Source of the DNA: Bacteroidota bacterium
GTDB taxonomy: Bacteria; Bacteroidota; Bacteroidia; B-17B0; Aurantibacillaceae
NCBI GenBank assembly: GCA_013816615.1
Contig: JACDED010000034.1
Location: 1 to 34,340, forward strand
Length of the DNA stretch: 34,340 nucleotides
Direction of reading: 5' to 3'
The notes below the pieces were generated by a model. It saw only the letters and a program-made list of their open reading frames with translations. It was not told where the DNA came from and did no database searches. Shown piece after piece: positions 1-6,852 of the stretch; the first letter of the stretch is position 1, and each line of letters opens with the position of its first letter. The translations under genes and the position numbers were made by a program.

Positions 1-1
1 A

Positions 2-697
2 AGTATTGGCCCGGCAAATGGCGATCCAAATACCACATCGTATAAATATAAATTGCAAATTCGCGATACCTGTGGTCATTACGGTGTTTTAAGTAAATGG
101 CATCAAACTATTTTTATCCAGGATCAGCAAAACGGAAATTTTAACTGGAACTCTTATGCTGTTGAGAATAGCACAGCTCCTGTTACTGTTTACGATCTTT
201 ACAGGATCAATTTAAGCAACAACACGTATTCATTGGTTACGTCAACAACCGCCGGTCTTGCAACAGACCCTCAATATAGTTCGTGGCAAACGGCTGCAAG
301 ATGGCGCGTGCAGGCTAATGGGTTTAATTGCAATCCAACACTTAAAACAAGTGGTACACTTGATCAAAAAATTAAAACGAAAAGTAATATTAAGAATGAT
401 AGGTTAGCCGGCCCTATCGGGATAAAAGAAAATAATACTTTTAATGCTTTAATAAATGTGTACCCTTCGCCGGCAAAAGATATTTTATATATTGATAGCA
501 AGGTTTTAAGAAATATTGATTTTGCAATAGAGATACAAAATACATTAGGTCAGATCATTTATAGCAGATCTTACGCATCAAGTACAATGGAAAAATACCA
601 GCTTGATCTTAATACTTGTGTAAATGGTTTCTATTTGATAAACATTAAACAGGAAAATAAAACAATTGCCACTAAAAAAATTGTGGTAAACAAATAA
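2..697 (+). CDS. T9SS type-A sorting domain protein, 5' partial
   Basis: The reading frame is open to the left edge, so the true start lies outside the window; an internal ATG-like start at position 53 is not the real one. The last ~85 residues form a T9SS C-terminal sorting domain: the VYPSPAKDILYID block, a middle strand with an NTLGQIIYS-type motif, and a final GFYLINIKQ...KKIVV strand. The visible upstream part (SYKYKLQIRDTCG, then a WRVQANGFNC segment) looks like a beta-sandwich domain and not like an enzyme I recognise. By family knowledge such proteins cross the outer membrane through T9SS and have the sorting domain removed. The passenger function cannot be judged from this fragment. 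A strong terminator follows. Confidence 0.85.
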   Translation, partial: SIGPANGDPNTTSYKYKLQIRDTCGHYGVLSKWHQTIFIQDQQNGNFNWNSYAVENSTAPVTVYDLYRINLSNNTYSLVTSTTAGLATDPQYSSWQTAARWRVQANGFNCNPTLKTSGTLDQKIKTKSNIKNDRLAGPIGIKENNTFNALINVYPSPAKDILYIDSKVLRNIDFAIEIQNTLGQIIYSRSYASSTMEKYQLDLNTCVNGFYLINIKQENKTIATKKIVVNK

Positions 698-728
698 CCC
701 TTTTTAACTTACTTTTTAGTTAAAAATC

Positions 729-779
729 ATCTTAGGATGGCGCTTAGTTTCAAACAAGCGGCCTTCCTAAGATTTTTTT
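729..779 (+). terminator. Rho-independent terminator after the T9SS cargo gene
   Basis: A 9-bp perfect stem (ATCTTAGGA at 729-737 with TCCTAAGAT at 765-773) is extended by an inner CGCTT/AAGCG stem around a ~10-nt loop. A run of seven T (773-779) follows directly. It lies 32 bp after the stop codon of the first gene and just before the next start, so it separates the two transcripts. Confidence 0.9.
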
Positions 780-794
780 ATTTATTTTCGCATA

Positions 795-1907
795 GTGTTG
801 CGTAAATTCATAGTTACATCCGTATTTGCTCTTTTTTGCTGTATACTTACAGCGCAAAATGGTATAACCGGCAATCCCGACTGGCAGATAAAGCCTGTGG
901 TTAATCAGGGCTTTGTTCTTATCCATCGCACCAGCATTGGGCATTTGGTAAAAGGTTTTCCTACTATTTATGAAGTAAACATTTCAAAACCCACTTTAGG
1001 AAATAAGCTTTGGCATTTAGAAAATAATAAACCGGATATTGGCATCTCTCTTCAATGCCTGGATTTTAAAAATCCCTCACAGTTAGGTTATGCATTAACG
1101 GCGGCACCGTATGTTGAAATTCCTTTAAATGCCAAAGAAAAAAGAGCGCGTGTAATTATGCGTTTGTGCTGGGGCGCAACGTATATTACAAAATGTTTTG
1201 ATCTAAAGGAGAACAGAAAAAATATTGCAATTGGCAGCCATATAAATTCATTCGTGCAATTTAAATGGTTCTGGCATTTACAACTCAGTAAAAATATACG
1301 CTTTGAACCGGGTATTGCATTTACACATGCAAGTAACGGTAAAGCAAAAAATCCAAACCTTGGCTTAAATGTTGTTAGCTTAAACGCAGGCTTAAATGTA
1401 TTGATCCCTTCTAAAAAAGCAAAACCTGAAATCTTAAAAGTAGATTCTTCTACAAGAGCAAGATCAAAGAATGAGATCTTTGCATTTGCAGCTATTGGCT
1501 TTAATCAACGCGAAATTGCTACTGAAGAATTAAAAGTTTTTGTTACTTCCGTTACATATCAGCGTAACGTGCGTAACACGCATAAATTTAGTGCAGGTAT
1601 TGATGTTTTTTATGACCAGATCTACATGCGGGATTATGAAACTGCATTTCAACACAAGCCCGAGGGCTTTGATCAAATGAGGGTTTCGGCAAGATTAGGT
1701 TATTCATATAACATTGGCCGAATTAGTTTTCCAATAGAAATGGGCTATTATGTATTTCAAAAAACAAATCCTGATGCTTTGGTTGTTAGTAGAATAGGCG
1801 TGAGGTATTACAGTAAATGTGGTTTAGTTGGCCATTTTGGCTTGCGTACACATTTTGCTGTTGCTTATAATTTTGAATACGGTTTAGGATATAGAGTTTT
1901 TTTATAA
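795..1907 (+). CDS. PagL-like acyloxyacyl hydrolase family outer-membrane protein
   Basis: A 370-residue protein with an N-terminal signal peptide ending near LTAQ (residue ~21), then alternating beta-strand-like sequence ending in an aromatic residue plus FL, as in beta-barrel proteins. The block THASNGKAKNPNLGLN (H178, S180, N181) matches the HxSN...NPG signature of PagL-type lipid A 3-O-deacylases, where His and Ser are catalytic. I could not confirm the third (acidic) residue: at the spacing expected from PagL I see Asn192. The protein is about twice as long as classical PagL, as is common in Bacteroidota members. The start is GTG; a TATTTTCG box (one mismatch to TAnnTTTG) ends only 4 bp upstream, so the leader would be very short. 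Function as lipid A deacylase is inference. Confidence 0.7.
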   Translation: MLRKFIVTSVFALFCCILTAQNGITGNPDWQIKPVVNQGFVLIHRTSIGHLVKGFPTIYEVNISKPTLGNKLWHLENNKPDIGISLQCLDFKNPSQLGYALTAAPYVEIPLNAKEKRARVIMRLCWGATYITKCFDLKENRKNIAIGSHINSFVQFKWFWHLQLSKNIRFEPGIAFTHASNGKAKNPNLGLNVVSLNAGLNVLIPSKKAKPEILKVDSSTRARSKNEIFAFAAIGFNQREIATEELKVFVTSVTYQRNVRNTHKFSAGIDVFYDQIYMRDYETAFQHKPEGFDQMRVSARLGYSYNIGRISFPIEMGYYVFQKTNPDALVVSRIGVRYYSKCGLVGHFGLRTHFAVAYNFEYGLGYRVFL

Positions 1908-1915
1908 AATAAATT

Positions 1916-2656
1916 ATTAAAAAGTATTTTACATATTTTATCGTTATTGTTTTTTTTACTGCCTGTAAAAAAGAAAATGCTGTGGATTGTTTTAGGTCTA
2001 ACGGGGCTGAGATCACAGACTCACGTACTCCCGGACAATTTACGATCATTAAAGTGTACGACAAAATAGATCTTAACATTAGTAAAGGCACCGAATTTAA
2101 AGTAGATGTGGTTGCCGGAAAAAATATTATTAAAAATATTAAAACAAACGTATCTGATGGGATTTTAAGTATCGATAACAATAACAGGTGTAATTTTGTG
2201 CGCGGTTATAAACGAAACATTACTGTTAATGTTACATTGCCTTATTTAGTAAGAGTTGAAAATCATGGTGTGGGTACAACTGTATTTAGTGAAGATTTTG
2301 CACAGGATACGATCCATGTTCTTGCCGAAAATTCGGGTGACATTTATTTGAACGGAACATTTAATCAAATAAAAACAAGTTCTCACGGTAATGGTGATAT
2401 TTATTTGAATGGCGTTTGTAATACCTTGTTTGTTTATACTTATGGTACAAATCTTTTAAAAGGAGAAAATCTTACCGTAAATACTTATGTGTTTGTTGAA
2501 AGTATAAGTATTGGTGATTGCTTTATAAACGCGCCCACAGGTGGTAAATTAGAATACAATATCTGGCGTAGTGGTAATATTTATTACAAAGGAAATCCTG
2601 CGCAAATAACGAATGTAAAGGGAGACGGAAGTGGCCAGCTAATTAAGCAGGATTAG
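1916..2656 (+). CDS. GIN-domain (DUF2807) lipoprotein with apparent ATT start
   Basis: The body matches the 'head GIN domain' (DUF2807) family: repetitive right-handed beta-helix-like sequence with recurring GDIYLNG turns and a typical GDGSGQLIKQD ending. A GTG start at 1982 would remove the export signal. Reading the same frame upstream gives KKYFTYFIVIVFFTACKKE, a textbook lipoprotein signal with lipobox FTAC, preceded by two ATT codons (1913, 1916) and then an in-frame TAA at 1910-1912. There is no ATG, GTG or TTG between that stop and the lipobox, so translation probably starts at ATT (1916 placed here), 8 nt after the previous stop. Either a rare start codon or a start-codon mutation is implied. 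The 3' end overlaps the convergent Lon-domain gene by 4 bp. Cellular role of this family is unclear. Confidence 0.75.
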   Translation: MKKYFTYFIVIVFFTACKKENAVDCFRSNGAEITDSRTPGQFTIIKVYDKIDLNISKGTEFKVDVVAGKNIIKNIKTNVSDGILSIDNNNRCNFVRGYKRNITVNVTLPYLVRVENHGVGTTVFSEDFAQDTIHVLAENSGDIYLNGTFNQIKTSSHGNGDIYLNGVCNTLFVYTYGTNLLKGENLTVNTYVFVESISIGDCFINAPTGGKLEYNIWRSGNIYYKGNPAQITNVKGDGSGQLIKQD

Positions 2657-3246
2657 TTCTCAATAAACCTGTCTTTTATTTGTTGTTCAGTATTAATAAT
2701 ATGAACAATAAATTTTATTTGGTTCAATAAAAATAATTGTTGATTGCGGTGAGAGATCAACTGATATTTTTCGGTATTGGTTAATTGTAAAGAAGAAGCA
2801 ATATTAAATACCGATAAGTTAGATACCGTTTCATAATCTACAAACTTACTTTGTACAGAGCCAAAATAATTAACTACTGCATCCTGTAAATTATTTAAAA
2901 TTATTTTTTGATTTATAGGAACATGTTCAATTAATCCTGCGCCGTATAATTTTGGAGTAAGTATTTCAGAATATTCAATTAAGCGAAAAAGATTTGTGCC
3001 TTCTATCATGATCTCAATATCACCGTTTGAAAATGTTTTTAAGATCCTTTTGATCTTTACTTCACAGCCATGATCTTTTACTTTTCCTTTTTCAAAATAA
3101 GGAATACCAAAAGAAGCATTGTTGGCTAAGCACTCTGTTACCAATTGCTTATAGCGTTCTTCGTAAATATGTAGTTTAGATGTTTCGCCGGGTAATAAAA
3201 CCATGTTTAAGGGAAACATCGGAATCGTTATTTGTCGGGTTGTCAT
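2653..3246 (-). CDS. LON peptidase substrate-binding (N-)domain protein
   Basis: A 197-residue protein consisting of a stand-alone Lon N-terminal domain: it opens with IPMFPLNMVLLPGE and LHIYEERYKQL, followed by the FGIPYF and KIKRI...GDIEIMIEG strands and a helical C-terminal half. No AAA+ or Ser-Lys protease domain is present, so it is not Lon itself. Such proteins are widespread in Bacteroidota; a role in substrate binding is inferred from the domain only. ATG start at 3246. Its stop overlaps the stop of the convergent GIN gene, leaving no room for a terminator between them. I found no clear TAnnTTTG box upstream. Confidence 0.85.
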   Translation of the reverse strand: MTTRQITIPMFPLNMVLLPGETSKLHIYEERYKQLVTECLANNASFGIPYFEKGKVKDHGCEVKIKRILKTFSNGDIEIMIEGTNLFRLIEYSEILTPKLYGAGLIEHVPINQKIILNNLQDAVVNYFGSVQSKFVDYETVSNLSVFNIASSLQLTNTEKYQLISHRNQQLFLLNQIKFIVHIINTEQQIKDRFIEN

Positions 3247-3405
3247 AATCTTATGGTTATATACAAAAACTGTGCTAGATATTTAGCCTCGTTTCTATTA
3301 TATATACGCTTAAAACCGACCTTTCAGTTGGGTAAATTAACATTCTTTTGATTAAAAGATGCGTAATTGTATACTTAATGTATTGATAATCAATTAATTA
3401 TATTA

Positions 3406-4032
3406 TTAAAGATTTTTATTGTAAATATCAACAATCTCCGTTTTGCTTTCCCTGATTTTTTTTCTTGACTTTATAAAAAAATAAATACCAGATCCCAATG
3501 CTGCTGCACCAACTGCGACAACAGGTATACCTGCATTTTCTTTTACTGCGAATGGAATACTATATAAACTTACATAGCCGGATCCTAAACCTAATAAAAA
3601 TGAGCCCAAATGTATTTTACGTTGCCTTTCAAGCTCTTTATATCTTAAAATTAATTGATCTCTAATGTTGACTTTTGGATAATTATACAATAATACCCAT
3701 AAAGCATCATCATTTAATGGACCTTTGGAATTATATATCCTGGTGTTTAAAAGCTGTAATTTATTTGGACTATAATTTATTGCAACAACATTAAATTTGT
3801 TTATCGTATCAATAATCCCGTTTTGATATTTGATCCAAAAAACCTCTTTGATATTAACCACATATAATGGTGTTTCAGTTCCATAACGTGTATATTTTAT
3901 TTCAACAGGATTAATTTCAGTAATGTTGGCCACTTTTCTTTCACCAGTATGAAAAACCAGAGTGTCTTGTGCAGTTAAATATTGAAATTGCGCAACAAAA
4001 ATTAAAATTAAAATATGAAATGATCTATTCAC
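3406..4032 (-). CDS. Secreted/membrane conserved hypothetical, tandem paralogue A
   Basis: A 208-residue protein of no assigned function. It has a signal peptide (to about residue 21, ...YLTAQD), then a ~50-residue beta-rich module (HTGERKVANITEINPVEIKY ... PLYVVNIKEVFWIKYQNG) resembling a module often seen in Bacteroidota exported proteins, 'gene product alters state X through residues EIKY...Y.I.KS.IF.IKY.NG'. A DDALWVLL segment and a basic linker follow, then two hydrophobic, glycine-rich membrane segments (about 140-165 and 168-190). It starts with GTG inside a GTGA overlap with its paralogue upstream, so the two are translationally coupled. It ends the seven-gene minus-strand run. Confidence 0.7.
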   Translation of the reverse strand: MNRSFHILILIFVAQFQYLTAQDTLVFHTGERKVANITEINPVEIKYTRYGTETPLYVVNIKEVFWIKYQNGIIDTINKFNVVAINYSPNKLQLLNTRIYNSKGPLNDDALWVLLYNYPKVNIRDQLILRYKELERQRKIHLGSFLLGLGSGYVSLYSIPFAVKENAGIPVVAVGAAALGSGIYFFIKSRKKIRESKTEIVDIYNKNL

Positions 4033-4685
4033 TTCAACTGATTATAATTATTGACCAATATTTTCATTTTCATAAAATATCTGTTCTTGTTTTTAGTTGA
4101 GCTTATCATTGCCGGAACAAAAACCAGTGTGCCGGCAGCGGCAAATGCAGCAAATGTTTCTATAGAATTTGAGATAGTTCCAAATATTAAACCGTAAAAT
4201 AAACTGCCCGCAAAAACACCTGTGCCAACAAGTAAATGTGTAAAATGCTTTCTCTGGTAACGTTTCATATCATCAAATTCATCAATAAGTTTATTTCTTA
4301 TAAGTGTATCTTTTATTTGCTCTAACAATTCACGCAGGGCTGCGTCATTTATTTTTTCCTTATTACAATAAATATTCCCTCCTCTGATATCCAGCTTTAA
4401 ATAATTTGATACTTCCGTATTTAAGGTTACTATTGAAAATGAGTCAATATAATTATCGGCATATTTAATAAATGCAATAGTGTTTTTTAAAACCACATAC
4501 AGTGGCCCTGAAGTATTGCCTTCCCTGTAGTATTTGACATGAGTGTTGTTTACCTCAATTACCTTTGCAGAGAGAGGGATGTTATCACGAAAAAAAATGC
4601 TATCCTGGGATAGCATTTTTAGTGTAAATAAAATTTGTAAGCCAAACAGCAAAAGGATTTTAATGATCAGTTTATTGTTTGGCAT
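4029..4685 (-). CDS. Secreted/membrane conserved hypothetical, tandem paralogue B
   Basis: A 218-residue protein clearly related to the next gene: same order of signal peptide, beta module (IPLSAKVIEVNNTHVKYY ... PLYVVLKNTIAFIKYADN), an INDAALRELL segment matching LNDDALWVLL, an RKH linker, and two C-terminal hydrophobic segments (HLLVGTGVFAGSLFYGLIFG and a following Ala-rich one). Sequence identity between the two is low outside these blocks, so the duplication is old. It lies 15 bp downstream of the peptidase gene and overlaps paralogue A by 4 bp. No function can be given. Confidence 0.7.
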   Translation of the reverse strand: MPNNKLIIKILLLFGLQILFTLKMLSQDSIFFRDNIPLSAKVIEVNNTHVKYYREGNTSGPLYVVLKNTIAFIKYADNYIDSFSIVTLNTEVSNYLKLDIRGGNIYCNKEKINDAALRELLEQIKDTLIRNKLIDEFDDMKRYQRKHFTHLLVGTGVFAGSLFYGLIFGTISNSIETFAAFAAAGTLVFVPAMISSTKNKNRYFMKMKILVNNYNQLK

Positions 4686-4700
4686 ATTTAATATGAAAGG

Positions 4701-5864
4701 TTATTGAGTAATTCCTAATTTTTTTGAAATAGCAGCAGGAATTGCTTTTTTGTGAAGCATAATACTTGTTGTTTTATAAAGTACATAACTTTCGCTTGCA
4801 TAAAAATAACCATCGCATTGGTTATTGTCTTTTCCCCAACTGTTCTTTACATAATAATACGGCGTGTTGTTTTGATCTTTTGCCATACCTAAAATATGCA
4901 TGCCATGATCATCTTGTGTTTCGTAATTATCAAATGCTTTTTGACGAATCTCTTGTGTAACGTTTAATTGTTTTGTAGGTTTTGTTGAAAGGCTTTTTTT
5001 ATCTTCTTCTGTCATTAAAGCAAAAGATTTTTCAGGTACAATGGCCAAACCATCTCTGAATAAAAATCCTTTTTCACTTACATCCGCAGCCCAGGCAAAT
5101 GAATAACCTGTATTAATAGCACTGTTCATAGTTTCTTGTAATTCGTTTAATGGAATATTATACATTAATTCCCAATTCCAATTGTCAGGTACTTCTAAAG
5201 CAAATTTGCTATAAAACGGATGGTGTGTGAAGGATGTTAAGAATACATAATCGTTTGGATTTAATCCTGTAGCCTCAGCATATGTTTTAGGGGTATAATT
5301 TTTACCTTTGTAATCAAATTTCTCAGGGGTTTTGCCTAAAAACTCATCGCACACGGCATTAACTGAATTATGTAAAAAGCTAAAATCAATTTCCTGTGTT
5401 TCGGATAATGCAGCAGGACGTAAAATATTGATCAACGTAGTTTCTAACATTTTATGATTGTGTTGATCTGTAATTTGTTTTTTACCGGTATAAACTTCTT
5501 CAGGTACCATGCCGTAATTTTTTAATACGTTTATTGCATCCGGAAATCCACCACCTTCACCAAAATTTGTTTTGCCATGCATACGTACAAAATTATCTGC
5601 CTTTAAAGAATACGCTTTTCTTGCAATGAACATTTCGCTTAAATTAAAATCTTTGCCTTTACCCATACGGATCATTTCGCTTTCGAAAAAAGACATAGAT
5701 GAAAAAGACCAGCAGGTACCGGTTATATTTTGATTTTGAACATCAGTAGCTTCTAAATTTTTAACGGTCGTAAATTTTATTTCGCTCCCGGCCTTATTTG
5801 TTTTTTCCTGGGCAACGACAATAGAGGAAATAAAGAGTAACGTAAAAAAGAAATTAATTTTCAT
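4701..5864 (-). CDS. Secreted C1 (papain-fold) peptidase, aminopeptidase C/bleomycin-hydrolase type
   Basis: A 387-residue protein with a signal peptide (to ~residue 18, VVAQ). The active site is complete: Gln in QNQ and the nucleophile C51 in TGTCWSFS, His in DDHGMHILG (~320), and Asn in YVKNSWG (~340). The large insertion with NLSEMFIARKAYSLKAD and GEGGGFPDAINVLKNYGMVP is typical of PepC/bleomycin hydrolase and not of plain papains. PepC is cytoplasmic; here an export signal points to the periplasm or outside, as in other Bacteroidota homologues. Its start overlaps the upstream AtpI-like gene by 11 bp, so it belongs to the same transcript. Aminopeptidase specificity is inferred. Confidence 0.88.
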   Translation of the reverse strand: MKINFFFTLLFISSIVVAQEKTNKAGSEIKFTTVKNLEATDVQNQNITGTCWSFSSMSFFESEMIRMGKGKDFNLSEMFIARKAYSLKADNFVRMHGKTNFGEGGGFPDAINVLKNYGMVPEEVYTGKKQITDQHNHKMLETTLINILRPAALSETQEIDFSFLHNSVNAVCDEFLGKTPEKFDYKGKNYTPKTYAEATGLNPNDYVFLTSFTHHPFYSKFALEVPDNWNWELMYNIPLNELQETMNSAINTGYSFAWAADVSEKGFLFRDGLAIVPEKSFALMTEEDKKSLSTKPTKQLNVTQEIRQKAFDNYETQDDHGMHILGMAKDQNNTPYYYVKNSWGKDNNQCDGYFYASESYVLYKTTSIMLHKKAIPAAISKKLGITQ

Positions 5865-6228
5865 TTTGTTTGGTTTTGATTAGTTGTAGCAAATATCTTA
5901 TTTCAAACACAGTAAACAAAACATAATGCCCTATAAAATGAAGAAAGAAGGCGAAAAATCCCCCTTTTAGGGTGAAAGAATAGATGAAAATCACAACCAT
6001 TGCTAATAATAACTTAATAGCGCCTGTAGCCAATAGTATTCCTGTAAAGGTCTTTACATCCGTTTTAATAAAACTGATCAGGGTTATGGCCGCAAATAAG
6101 CCGGTAAAGAGTATTAAACTATGCCACCATTGCGGTGATATTTTATGAAATTGCGAATTTAAAAGGTATGAGTAAATAAAAGAAACACCAATGGAAATTA
6201 AAATGGCTGATATGCTTTTTAATTTCAT
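5854..6228 (-). CDS. Small membrane protein, AtpI-like (putative F0F1 accessory)
   Basis: A 124-residue protein with four predicted transmembrane segments (about 8-24, 37-54, 62-84, 91-115) and short loops. By size, topology and its place directly after an atpZ-type gene it resembles the ATP synthase I-like protein often found before atpB in Bacteroidota; the sequence itself is not diagnostic. It overlaps atpZ by 4 bp (ATGA-type) and the following peptidase gene by 11 bp. The expected downstream atpB is absent: a peptidase follows instead. Confidence 0.6.
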   Translation of the reverse strand: MKLKSISAILISIGVSFIYSYLLNSQFHKISPQWWHSLILFTGLFAAITLISFIKTDVKTFTGILLATGAIKLLLAMVVIFIYSFTLKGGFFAFFLHFIGHYVLFTVFEIRYLLQLIKTKQNEN

Positions 6229-6437
6229 TTGTTGGATTTGATTACATCTTTTATAACAATGTATAATGCAGCTGCAATGCCTAAAAGTGATAGAACTATT
6301 GTAAAAACAGGGGTTTCATTTTTGTAATGAAGATCGAGCTTGTTACCTCCCCATGCGGATACACCAATAACTACAGCCATTTGAATACCTAAATTGCTGT
6401 ATTTAATTATTTGGTTAGGCTGTTTTAGAGGTGGCAT
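6225..6437 (-). CDS. AtpZ/AtpI family protein
   Basis: A 70-residue protein with two transmembrane helices and the family pattern: YSNLGIQMAVVIGVSAWGGNKLD in the first helix with its conserved Gly and Asp, then the TPVFTIVLSLLGIAAALY helix and a basic tail. AtpZ/AtpI proteins assist F0F1 ATP synthase assembly or ion supply and are normally encoded at the start of atp operons. Here it sits between bactofilin and an AtpI-like protein; its start overlaps the end of the bactofilin gene by 23 bp, so coupled translation is likely. Confidence 0.82.
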   Translation of the reverse strand: MPPLKQPNQIIKYSNLGIQMAVVIGVSAWGGNKLDLHYKNETPVFTIVLSLLGIAAALYIVIKDVIKSNK

Positions 6438-6837
6438 TGCTTGTATCCATATTCTGGTGCATGTTTTTTACTTTAGCTCCCATGTTACAGGTTCCTGTAA
6501 AAATTGCACCAGGCTCAATAGCTAATTTACCGGTAATTATATCGCCGCTAACTTTAGCGCTTGCTTTTAAAGAAAGCATTTCAGTTACATTTACTTTGCC
6601 TTTTATTTCGCCGCTTATATCGGCGTTGCCACTGGTAACATTACCATCTACAACACCGTTTGGCCCAAGAACAAATTTGCCGGTAGTAACAATATTACCA
6701 CTTAATATCCCGTCAATCCTTACATCGCCGGCAGAATGAATGTCGCCGGTAATTTTAGTACCATTACCAATTAAATTTACAGAACTAGCATCCAGGTTTT
6801 GATTTTTGTTTGAGTTCATTCCTAACATAACATTCAA
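6415..6837 (-). CDS. Bactofilin (polymer-forming cytoskeletal protein)
   Basis: A 140-residue protein with the bactofilin core (about residues 22-122): repeated short beta-helix rungs such as GTKITGDIHSAGDVRIDGIL, GNIVTTG, GVVDGNVTSG, ISGEIKGKVNV, KVSGDIITG and IEPGAIFTG. Bactofilins polymerise without nucleotide into filaments that shape cells or position machinery. ATG codons at residues 1, 4 and 7 are all possible starts. It is 15 bp downstream of porW, an arrangement I recognise as common in Bacteroidota, suggesting a structural link between the T9SS lipoprotein and this scaffold (inference). Confidence 0.9.
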   Translation of the reverse strand: MNVMLGMNSNKNQNLDASSVNLIGNGTKITGDIHSAGDVRIDGILSGNIVTTGKFVLGPNGVVDGNVTSGNADISGEIKGKVNVTEMLSLKASAKVSGDIITGKLAIEPGAIFTGTCNMGAKVKNMHQNMDTSNATSKTA

Positions 6838-6852
6838 TTTTTAGTGAATAGT

